The notes under the pieces: model-generated
What the model was told of the DNA's origin: nothing
Databases searched by the model: none
The model's input: only the letters and a program-made list of their open reading frames with translations
NCBI RefSeq assembly: GCF_004124325.1
Contig: NZ_QBDT01000001.1
Coordinates: 248,001 to 312,000, forward strand
Origin: Streptomyces sp. L2
Lineage (GTDB): Bacteria > Actinomycetota > Actinomycetes > Streptomycetales > Streptomycetaceae
Length of the DNA stretch: 64,000 nt
Reading direction: 5' to 3'
Part shown: positions 17,090-24,736 of the stretch, piece by piece
Position numbering within the stretch: the stretch's first letter is position 1
Layout: each line of letters starts with the position of its first letter
Position numbers and translations under genes: made by a program

Positions 17090-18871
17090 ATGACCAGCCG
17101 TCTCGATGGCGCCCCTTCACCCGACACGTGCCCGGCTCCCGCCGGTGCCGTGGCTCCGGCCGGGAGCGGTCTGCCGCGTGCGCTGCTCCGGTACGGCGCG
17201 GGGCGCTGCGTCGCACTGGGTGCCATGAGCATGGGCGCCACGGCCGTCGGGCTGCTGCTGCCGGCCGTGCTGGGCCGGACCCTGGACCGGCTGCTCGCTC
17301 AGGCGCCGGCGACCCGCTGGGTGGCCTGCTGCGCGGCCCTGGTGCTGCTGCACGCGGTGCTGGAGGCGGGCACCGACGTGGTGTCCGGCACGCTCGACGC
17401 GCGGGCCACCGGGTGGCTGCGCCGCCGGGTCACCGGGCACGTCCTCGCGGTGGGCCCGCGCGCGGGGGCCCGGTTCGGCGCCGGCGACCTCGTCGCTCGC
17501 CTGGTGGGCAACGCCACGCAGGCCGGAACGGCGCCGGGTGCGCTGGCCGCGCTGCTCGCGGCACTCGCCGGCCCGGTCGGGGGTGTGGTGGCGCTCGGTC
17601 TCCTCGACCCGTGGCTGGTGCTCGTGTTCCTCGCCGGCGCACCCGTGCTGGCGCTGCTGCTGCGGGCGTTCGCCCGGGACACGACGGCGTGCGTCGCCGA
17701 GTACCAGCGGGAGCAGGGCAGGATCGCCGCCGCTCTCGCGGAGGCGGTCGGCGGCCACCGTACGATCCGGGCGGCCGGCGTCGAGGACCGCGAGACGGCC
17801 CGGGTGCTGGCCCCGCTGCCCGCGCTCTCGCGCGCCGGGCACCGGATGTGGCGGGTGCAGGGGCGGGCCGCGGCCCAGGCGGTGGCCGTGGCCCCGCTGC
17901 TGAACCTGGGGGTGGTCGCCGTGGCCGGGCTGCTCCTCGCCCGGCACCGGCTGTCGGTGGGCGACGTGCTGGCCGCCTCCCGGTACGCGGTCCTCGCGAG
18001 CGGCTTCGGGGTGCTGGTCGGACAACTCGCCGCGCTCAGCAGGGCCCGCGCCGCGACCGGCAGGCTCGCCGAGGTGCTGGCCGAACCCGCCCCCGCCCAC
18101 GGCGCCCGGCACCTGCCGCCCGGCCCGGGGCGCCTCGAACTGCGCGGTGTGTCGGCTCTCCGGGGCGGCCGTACCGTCCTGGACGGCGTGGATCTCACCG
18201 TGCCGGGCGGCAGCACGCTCGCCGTGGTCGGCCGCTCCGGCGCCGGCAAGTCGCTGCTCGCCGAACTCGCCGGCCGGCTGGCCGACCCGGACACCGGCGA
18301 GGTGCTCCTGGACGGGGTCCCGCTACGGGACCTCGCCCACGACGAACTGCGGAGCGCGGTCGCCTACGCCTTCGAACGCCCGGCTCTGCTGGGGGAGACC
18401 ATCGAGGACACGCTCCGCCTCGGCCTTGCCGACCCCGAGCCGTCCGCGATCCGGGCCGCCGCGCGCCGGGCCCACGCCGACGCGTTCATCCGCCGCCTCC
18501 CCCACGGCTATGCCACGCGCTGCGCCGACGCGCCCCACTCCGGCGGAGAGTCGCAGCGCCTGGGCCTCGCCCGCGCCTTCGCGCACGGCGGCCGCCTGCT
18601 GATCCTGGACGACGCCCTGTCCAGCCTGGACACGGTCACCGAGCACCACATCACCGAATCCCTCCTGTCGTCCGCCCCGTCTCCCACCCGCCTTCTGATG
18701 GCGCACCGCGTGACGACGGCCTCCCGTGCCGACCGGGTCGCCTGGCTGGCGGACGGCCGCGTACGGGCGGTGGGCACGCACGCGGAGCTGTGGCGGGACG
18801 CGGAATACCGGGCGGTGTTCGGGGGCCTCACGACAGGCCCCGGCCGCCCGGACGAGAAGCCGGACGGCTGA
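17090..18871 (+). CDS. ramA: ABC transporter permease/ATPase, RamA/AmfA-like half-transporter
   Basis: A 593-residue fused membrane-ATPase protein. Six membrane helices occupy about residues 40-310 (for example MSMGATAVGLLLPAVLGRT). The ATPase domain has Walker A GRSGAGKSL, signature SGGESQRLG, Walker B LLILDDALSSLD and the H-loop LLMAHRV. It probably pairs with the next gene product as a heterodimer exporting the modified SapB-like peptide. Start: ATG at 17090 with GTGAGG upstream. It is followed after 70 bp by ramB. The name rests on locus order as well as the family. Confidence 0.87.
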   Translation: MTSRLDGAPSPDTCPAPAGAVAPAGSGLPRALLRYGAGRCVALGAMSMGATAVGLLLPAVLGRTLDRLLAQAPATRWVACCAALVLLHAVLEAGTDVVSGTLDARATGWLRRRVTGHVLAVGPRAGARFGAGDLVARLVGNATQAGTAPGALAALLAALAGPVGGVVALGLLDPWLVLVFLAGAPVLALLLRAFARDTTACVAEYQREQGRIAAALAEAVGGHRTIRAAGVEDRETARVLAPLPALSRAGHRMWRVQGRAAAQAVAVAPLLNLGVVAVAGLLLARHRLSVGDVLAASRYAVLASGFGVLVGQLAALSRARAATGRLAEVLAEPAPAHGARHLPPGPGRLELRGVSALRGGRTVLDGVDLTVPGGSTLAVVGRSGAGKSLLAELAGRLADPDTGEVLLDGVPLRDLAHDELRSAVAYAFERPALLGETIEDTLRLGLADPEPSAIRAAARRAHADAFIRRLPHGYATRCADAPHSGGESQRLGLARAFAHGGRLLILDDALSSLDTVTEHHITESLLSSAPSPTRLLMAHRVTTASRADRVAWLADGRVRAVGTHAELWRDAEYRAVFGGLTTGPGRPDEKPDG

Positions 18872-18941
18872 CGGTGCGGGGCGGCAGGGAGGCGGCGGTG
18901 CCGGTGCAGAAGGACGTGGACGGGAAGCGGTGGGTGCGCGG

Positions 18942-21194
18942 GTGAGGGAGCTGCGGGCACAGGGCGTACGGTTCCTGCGCGGACGCTGGGGGGTGGTCGC
19001 GCGGCTCGGCGGCTGGTCGGTGCTGGAGGCGGCGCAGACCTTCGTCACCGGGTACGCGCCGGCGCGGGCGCTGGACGCCGGGTTCCTGGCCGGGAACGCG
19101 CGGCTCGGGCTGCTGTGGCTGGCGGGCGCGGGACTCGCCGTCTGCGCGGGGGCGTACGGGACGGGGCGGGTGTACGGCGTCGTCGCCGCGCTGGTCGAAC
19201 CCGCGCGGGACCGGCTGGTCGAGCGGGTGGTGGCGCGCGGGGTGCGCGAGGCGGACAGCGGGGCGCTGTCCCGGCTCACCCAGCAGGTGGAGATCGCGCG
19301 GGACACTCTGGCCGGTCTCGTGATGCTCTCCCGCTCCTTCCTGTTCACCGCGGCGGGTGCGCTGATCGGCCTGTTCTCGCTGGCGCCGCTGCTGCTGGTC
19401 GTCGTCGTACCCCCGGTGCTGGCCGGTCTCGTCCTCTTCGCGGCGACCCTGCGCCCGCTGGCCCGGCGTCAGGAGCGGTTCCTCGTGGCCGACGAGGCGC
19501 TGGCCGCGGAGTTGGGCGCGGTGGGGCCGGGGTTGCGGGACATCACGGCGGCCGGCGCGCAGGGGTGGGCGGCGGCGGGTACGGGCCGGCGGATCGAGGC
19601 GGAGGTGCGGGCCGCGCGGGCGCTGGCGCGCTGGAGCGTGGTCCGGGTGGCGGCGCTGGCTGTGGGCGGCCAGCTGCCCGTGGTCCTGCTGCTCGCGGCG
19701 GCGCCGTGGCTGCTGCGCCATGACGTCACTCCGGGCGCCCTGGTCGGCGCGCTCGCCTATGTCACGCAGTCCTTGCTGCCGGCTCTGCAGAACCTCGTCC
19801 ACGGCTTGGGCACGAGTGGCTCACGCCTGACGGTGATCCTGCGTCGGCTGACCTCGCCTGCGGGGCGCTCCGCTTCGGACGCGATCCGCCGTCGTCCGCC
19901 TGCGGCAGCGTCTGGGCTGGTCGCGCAGTTCCCCGCGCCCCTTCCGGGCACTGCCCTCCCCGGAGCGGACGCCGCCGAGCCCTCCACCGCAGACGACGCG
20001 GGCCGCCCTCGTTCGCCCGCAGCGCCGTCGGGGCCGATCGCGCAGATCCCCGCGCCCCTTCCGGGCGCTGCCCTCCCCGGAGCGGACGCCGCCGAGCCCT
20101 CCACCGCAGACGACGCGAACCGACCTCGTTCGCCCGCAGCGCCGTCGGGGCCGATCGCGCAGTTCCCCGCGCCCCTTCCGGGCACTGCCCTCCCCGGGAC
20201 GGACGCCGCGGAGCGCTCCACTGCGGATGACGCGAACCGACCTCGTTCGCCCGCAGCGCCGTCGGGGCCGATCGCGCAGTTCCCCGCGCCCCTTCCGGGC
20301 ACTGCCCTCCCCGGGACGGACGCCGCGGAGCGCTCCACTGCGGATGACGCGAACCGACCTCGTTCGCCTGCAGCGCCGTCCGGGCTGGTCGGGCAGATCC
20401 CCGCGGCCCTTCGGGGCGCTGCCGTGTGCGGGGCGGGGTTGTCCGTGGGGCTTTGGGGTGAGGGTGTTCCTGCGCTGGAGCTCTTCGGCGTCACCTTTGC
20501 CTATGGGGCGGCTAGTGCGGCCGTGCTCGATGGGCTTGACCTGGTTGTCCCGCCGGGTGGGCATCTTGCTGTCGTGGGGCCGAGTGGGGTGGGGAAGTCG
20601 ACGCTCGCGGGTCTCGTCGCCGGCCTGCTGGAAGCGCGGGAGGGGGCGATTCGGGTGTTCGGGCGGGCTGTGCCGGGGGCGGAGGCGGCGGGGGCGCGGG
20701 TGTTGATCCCGCAGGAGGCGTATGTGCACGGGGGCACGCTTGCCGAGAATCTCGGCCTGTTCCGGGCGGGTCCGGTGCCCGAGGGCGAGCTGCTGGCCGC
20801 CGCCGAGGCCGTCGGGCTCGGCCCGCACATGGCCTCGATGGGCGGCCTTGGCGCCCGGGTGGATCCGGCGGCGCTGTCGGCCGGTGAGCGCCAGTTGATC
20901 GCGCTGACGAGGGCGTACCTCTCCCCCGCGCCGCTGGCGCTGCTCGACGAGGCGACCTGCCACCTCGACCCCGAGGCGGAGGAGCGCGCCGAGCGGGCCT
21001 TCGCCGCGCGCCCGGGCGGCACCCTGGTCGTGGTCGCGCACCGGATCAGCTCGGCCCGCCGCGCCGCGCGCGTCCTCGTGCTGGACGGACCGCGCACCGC
21101 CTACGGCACGCACGACGAACTCCTGCGGACCTCGGCTCTCTACCGGGACCTGGTCGGCGGCTGGACGGCGGCGCCGGCCGCCCCCGCCCGGTGA
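18942..21194 (+). CDS. ramB: ABC transporter permease/ATPase, RamB/AmfB-like, with a 39-residue tandem repeat in its linker
   Basis: A 750-residue second half-transporter. The membrane domain spans about 1-295. The ATPase domain (about 510-745) has Walker A GPSGVGKST, signature LSAGERQLIAL, Walker B LALLDEATCHLD and VVAHRIS. Between them, where relatives have a short linker, lies an insert of about 160-180 residues made of a 39-residue unit (GLVAQFPAPLPGTALPG... to RPRSPAAPS) repeated four times plus a partial copy. Relatives are nearer 600 residues. Bases just after the repeat (20440-20640) have fewer G/C third positions than the rest of the gene. The start is uncertain: GTG at 18942 is chosen, with GTG at 18930 an alternative. 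The stop abuts the ramR stop. Confidence 0.85.
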   Translation: MRELRAQGVRFLRGRWGVVARLGGWSVLEAAQTFVTGYAPARALDAGFLAGNARLGLLWLAGAGLAVCAGAYGTGRVYGVVAALVEPARDRLVERVVARGVREADSGALSRLTQQVEIARDTLAGLVMLSRSFLFTAAGALIGLFSLAPLLLVVVVPPVLAGLVLFAATLRPLARRQERFLVADEALAAELGAVGPGLRDITAAGAQGWAAAGTGRRIEAEVRAARALARWSVVRVAALAVGGQLPVVLLLAAAPWLLRHDVTPGALVGALAYVTQSLLPALQNLVHGLGTSGSRLTVILRRLTSPAGRSASDAIRRRPPAAASGLVAQFPAPLPGTALPGADAAEPSTADDAGRPRSPAAPSGPIAQIPAPLPGAALPGADAAEPSTADDANRPRSPAAPSGPIAQFPAPLPGTALPGTDAAERSTADDANRPRSPAAPSGPIAQFPAPLPGTALPGTDAAERSTADDANRPRSPAAPSGLVGQIPAALRGAAVCGAGLSVGLWGEGVPALELFGVTFAYGAASAAVLDGLDLVVPPGGHLAVVGPSGVGKSTLAGLVAGLLEAREGAIRVFGRAVPGAEAAGARVLIPQEAYVHGGTLAENLGLFRAGPVPEGELLAAAEAVGLGPHMASMGGLGARVDPAALSAGERQLIALTRAYLSPAPLALLDEATCHLDPEAEERAERAFAARPGGTLVVVAHRISSARRAARVLVLDGPRTAYGTHDELLRTSALYRDLVGGWTAAPAAPAR
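19911..20440. repeat. 117-bp in-frame tandem repeat inside ramB
   Basis: Exact period 117 bp (39 codons): the TCGCGCAG block recurs at 19921, 20038, 20155 and 20272, and in altered form (TCGGGCAG) at 20389. Its CCCCGCGCCCCTTCCGGGC core resembles a repeat that I know as abundant between Streptomyces genes. A relative (CCCCGCGCCCCTTTGGGGC) is present in this window at 58251-58269. Units 3 and 4 are nearly identical, suggesting recent expansion. Confidence 0.9.
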
Positions 21195-21803
21195 TCACAC
21201 CCAGCCCTCGCCCCGCGAGATGCGGATCGCGTCGACGCGGTTGCGCGCACCGGTCTTGCGGGTGATCGCCGCCATGTAGTTGCGCACGGTGCCGTGGGAC
21301 AGGTGCAGGCTTCCGGCGATCTCCGCGATCGACGCACCCTGGGCCGCCAGCGACAGCACGCTCAGCTCGCGGCGCGTCAGCGGCATCTGCGCGGCCTTGA
21401 GGAAGCCGAAGCCCAGCGAGGGGTCGACGAAACGTTCCCCCTCCGCGACCCGCCGGATCGCGCGCACCAGCCGGTCGGGCGACCCGGCCTTGTCGACGAA
21501 GCCGAGCGCGCCCGCCTCGGCCGCCCGCTTCAGCAGCCCGGGCCGGCTCGCGCCCGCGAGCACCACGAGGGCGGGCGGTCTCCCCCCGGTGCCGGGCGGG
21601 CACAGGTCGGACAGCGGCGGAGCGGCGTGACCGTCACCGCATTCCAGGTCGGCCGCGCACACGTCCGGGCATAAGGACCGTACCCGCGCGGACGCGGCAC
21701 GCCATGGCGTGTCGGCGACGTCGAGGCCGGGTTCCGCCCGCAGCCAGTCGGCCAGGACCGATCGCACCAGACACGCGTCGTGCACCAGAAGAACCCGGAT
21801 CAC
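21195..21803 (-). CDS. ramR: RamR-like LuxR-family response regulator
   Basis: A 202-residue regulator. Its N-terminal receiver-like domain begins IRVLLVHDACLVRSVLADWL and contains CAADLECGDG and LVVLAGASRPGLLKRA. The LuxR/NarL helix-turn-helix is at the end (LTRRELSVLSLAAQGASIAEIAGSLHLSHGTVRNYM). This closely follows the plan of RamR/AmfR, which activates the ram operon without an obvious partner kinase. GTG at 21803 follows GAGGGGGCG. It is tail to tail with ramB: the two stops abut as TGATCA with no spacing. The heptanucleotide repeat lies 66 bp before its start and could affect its promoter. Confidence 0.9.
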   Translation of the reverse strand: MIRVLLVHDACLVRSVLADWLRAEPGLDVADTPWRAASARVRSLCPDVCAADLECGDGHAAPPLSDLCPPGTGGRPPALVVLAGASRPGLLKRAAEAGALGFVDKAGSPDRLVRAIRRVAEGERFVDPSLGFGFLKAAQMPLTRRELSVLSLAAQGASIAEIAGSLHLSHGTVRNYMAAITRKTGARNRVDAIRISRGEGWV

Positions 21804-22223
21804 TGCCCGCCCCCTCGAACTCGCCGTATCCACCTGTGCGCGCCAGACGCACCGTGTCCGTACTCCGTACTCGTGACTCGTGACTCGTGACTCGTGACTC
21901 GTGACTCGTGACTCGTACTCACCGTGCCCGTGTCCGGGCGTGTCCCGTCGTGCTCGGTGCCCTGATGGTGAGCGCGTGCCCCATTGTTGGCGGCCGTCAC
22001 CGCCCGCGTGCGCGGAGAATCGGCCATCACGATGCGCGGGGGCGCACGCAGGGCGCCCGTACGCCACCGCGCGCTTCCACTGCGGGGGCATGGCCCGGGC
22101 CGGCCGGGGTACGCAGCAGGGTTTCCCCTCCCCCGCGGACCCGTGCCCGGGCCGGCGTGTCCGGTGTGCACCGCTCCGCGTTCGCCGTGCGCGGATCGCC
22201 GGTACGAGGGAGTCTTGACCCGG
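21804..22223. other. Divergent intergenic region between ramR and SpoIIE-like gene
   Basis: A 420-bp gap that must hold both divergent promoters. The only clear structure is the ACTCGTG heptamer array at 21869-21916. Open frames on both strands through this interval are partly created by that array (a seven-residue periodic peptide) and are rejected. Confidence 0.5.
21869..21916. repeat. ACTCGTG heptanucleotide array upstream of ramR
   Basis: Six perfect tandem ACTCGTG units (21869-21910) plus a seventh ending in A instead of G. Short arrays of this kind are prone to slipped-strand length change. It lies 66-113 bp upstream of the ramR start, where changing length could shift promoter or activator spacing. 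Confidence 0.9.
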
Positions 22224-24389
22224 ATGAACGCGCGGCCGTACGAGGAGGTGGTCGGCGTGTCCGACGGGCCGAGGCCGGCGGTGGCCACCGGCAGGCGGGT
22301 GCGCCGCCCGGTGCTGTCCGTCGCGCTGGCCTCGATGATGGAGGAGGTCGACGCGCACTCCGGTGCCGTGTACCTGCTCCGGACCGACGAGCCGGTGCTG
22401 GAGATGGCGGTGATGGCGGGGCTGCCGCGGGCGTTCGCCGCGCCGTGGGAGCGGGTGGGGCTGAGCGCGCCGATCCCGGTCGCCGACGCGGCGCGGGAGC
22501 GGCGGCTGGTGTGGGTGGGCGGCGAGGAGGAGATGGCCGGCCGCTACCCGCGCATCGCGGTGGTGCTGCCGTATCCCTTCGCGCTGGCCGCGCTGCCCCT
22601 GGCGACACCGGAGAAGGTGTACGGCGCGGTGTTCCTGACCTGGCCCGGATCGCATGCGCCGGAGCTGTCCGACCGGGAGCGGGACCATCTGACGGCGGCC
22701 TGCGACCGGCTGGCGACGCGGCTGGAACGGGCCGCCGAGGAGAGCCGGCCGCTGGGCGACGAGGCCGATCTGCTGGCCGCGCCGGCGATCGGCTCGACGG
22801 ACACGCCGGCCTCGGTCGAGGCGGCCCGGATGGTGGCCCGGCTGCCGTACGGACTGGTGTCGCTGGACCTGCACGGCCGAATCGCCTTCGCCAACTCCGC
22901 CGCCGCCGAACTGCTCGGCCGGCCCGCGGGTGAACTCCTCGGCACGCTGCCGTGGGTGTCGGTGCCGTGGCTCAACGACCCGATGTACGAGGACCGGTAC
23001 CGGGCCGCGCTGATCAGCCAGCACGTCACGTCGTTCGTGGCACTGCGGCCGCCCGGCGAGTGGCTGTCGTTCCGGCTGTATCCGACCACCACCGGGCTCA
23101 GCGTGCGGATCAGCCGCGCCCGCGCGGTCGCCCAGCTGGCGCAGGCGGCGCCTAAACCCGCGTCCGGCCCGTCCCGCCTGGTGACCATCTCCCAGGTGCT
23201 GAGTCTCGCGGGAGCGCTGACCGAGGCGGTGGGCGTGCAGGACGTGGTGCAGCTGGTCGCGGACGAGATCGCCCCGGCGGTCGGCAGCCAGGCCCTGGTG
23301 GTCCTCGGCTCGCAGGCCGGGCGGCTGCACCTGCTCGGGCACCGCGGCTACGCGGACCCACGGGTCGTGGAGCATTACGACGGCCGGCCGCTGAGCGACC
23401 GCGCCCCGGGCACGCAGGCGTTGAGCAGCGGGGTGCCCGGCTTCTTCGAGTCCCGGGAGCATCTCGAACGCCTGTACCCGGAGCGGCGCGACACGCCGGA
23501 CGGGTACGCGGCGTGGGCGTACCTGCCGCTGATCGCGTCGGGACGGCCGGTGGGCACGTGCGTGCTGGCGTACGCCGAGCCGCACCCCTTCCCCGCGGAC
23601 GAGCGGGCCGTGCTGACGAGCCTCGGCGGCCTGATCGCCCAGGCCCTGGAGCGGGCCCAGCTCTACGACGCCAAGTTCCGCCTCGCCCACGGCCTCCAGG
23701 AAGCGCTGCTGCCGCGCACCCTCGCCGCACCGCCGGGCATCGAGGCGGCCGCCCGCTACGTGCCGGCCACGCGCGGTCTGGAGATCGGCGGCGACTTCTA
23801 CGACCTGGTGCCGAGCCGGCCCCTCGCGGCGGCGGTGATCGGGGACGTGCAGGGACACAACGTGACGGCGGCCGGGCTGATGGGGCAGCTGCGCACGGGG
23901 GTACGGGCGTACACCACCGTGGGGCAGGCGCCGGAGGACGTGATGCGCAGCACCAACCGGCTGCTCATCGACCTCGGCGTCGATCTGTTCGCCAGCTGCC
24001 TGTACCTGCGGCTGGACCCGGCGCGCGGGCGGGCCGTGATGGCGCGGGCGGGGCATCCGCCGCCGCTGCTGAGGAGGCCGGACGGGCGGGTGAAAGTGCT
24101 GGACCTGGCCGGCGGGCCGCTGCTGGGCATCGACGCGGAGGCGACGTATCCGACGACGGAGGTGTCCCTCTCCCCCGGCTCGCTCCTCGTCCTCTACACC
24201 GACGGTCTCGTCGAGTCCCCCGGCCTGGACATCGAGGACGCCCTGGCCGATCTCGGCTCTCTGCTGACGGACATCGGCGACCGGCCCCTGGAACAGCTGG
24301 CCGACGACCTGGTGGCCCACGCCGCGTCGGCACGCGAACTCGTGGACGATGTCGCGGTGCTGCTGCTGAGGGCCTGCCCGGTCGGCTGA
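22224..24389 (+). CDS. GAF/PAS/GAF SpoIIE-type PP2C phosphatase
   Basis: A 721-residue cytoplasmic phosphatase. Order: a GAF-like region (about 25-180); a PAS domain (about 205-310, LPYGLVSLDLHGRIAFANSA); a GAF domain (about 325-490); and a SpoIIE-type PP2C domain (about 500-720) with EIGGDFYDLV, GDVQGHNVTAAGLMGQL, LYTDGLVE and VDDVAVLLL. Unlike the two other copies in the window, it has no HATPase domain. Such proteins dephosphorylate anti-anti-sigma factors. Start: ATG at 22224 with GAGGGAG about 12 bases upstream. It is divergent from ramR, so the ram locus is bracketed by two phosphatases of this kind. Confidence 0.88.
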   Translation: MNARPYEEVVGVSDGPRPAVATGRRVRRPVLSVALASMMEEVDAHSGAVYLLRTDEPVLEMAVMAGLPRAFAAPWERVGLSAPIPVADAARERRLVWVGGEEEMAGRYPRIAVVLPYPFALAALPLATPEKVYGAVFLTWPGSHAPELSDRERDHLTAACDRLATRLERAAEESRPLGDEADLLAAPAIGSTDTPASVEAARMVARLPYGLVSLDLHGRIAFANSAAAELLGRPAGELLGTLPWVSVPWLNDPMYEDRYRAALISQHVTSFVALRPPGEWLSFRLYPTTTGLSVRISRARAVAQLAQAAPKPASGPSRLVTISQVLSLAGALTEAVGVQDVVQLVADEIAPAVGSQALVVLGSQAGRLHLLGHRGYADPRVVEHYDGRPLSDRAPGTQALSSGVPGFFESREHLERLYPERRDTPDGYAAWAYLPLIASGRPVGTCVLAYAEPHPFPADERAVLTSLGGLIAQALERAQLYDAKFRLAHGLQEALLPRTLAAPPGIEAAARYVPATRGLEIGGDFYDLVPSRPLAAAVIGDVQGHNVTAAGLMGQLRTGVRAYTTVGQAPEDVMRSTNRLLIDLGVDLFASCLYLRLDPARGRAVMARAGHPPPLLRRPDGRVKVLDLAGGPLLGIDAEATYPTTEVSLSPGSLLVLYTDGLVESPGLDIEDALADLGSLLTDIGDRPLEQLADDLVAHAASARELVDDVAVLLLRACPVG

Positions 24390-24736
24390 TGGCTGCCGGG
24401 CGTGCCGGGCCGGCGGACCGCTGCGAGCGCGCCCGGCCGACGGACCGCCCGGAGCGCGCCGGGCCGGCGGACCGCTGCGAGCGCGCCCGGCCGACGGACC
24501 GCCCGGAGCGCGCCCGGCCGACGGACCGCTGCGAGCGCGCCGGGCCGGCTGACGGCCGGGAGGGCACAGCCGCCGCTGGTCCGGCCCTCCGGGCGGAGGG
24601 CCGGACCGTTCCCCGCCGGCCGGAACCGCGGGCGGGGCCGGACGGGGGCTGGGGGGAGACCCGGTGGGGCGGGCCCCCGGTCACGGGGTCGGGACGGCGG
24701 TGCCGTGGCCTGTCGCCGGTCCCCTGAGCGGACGGG
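24390..24736. repeat. 27/54-bp tandem repeat between convergent genes
   Basis: The 347-bp gap between the SpoIIE-like gene and the serine protease starts with a repeat whose 54-bp period consists of two alternating 27-bp halves (GCGCGCCGGGCCGGCGGACC and GCGCGCCCGGCCGACGGACC types), about 24400-24560. CTGCGAGCGCGC recurs at 24421, 24475 and 24529. The remainder is GC-rich with no gene. Confidence 0.75.

Noticed and set aside
21800..22288. 162-codon minus-strand frame upstream of ramR
   Set aside because: A seven-residue periodic stretch comes from the heptamer array; no start signal or domain.
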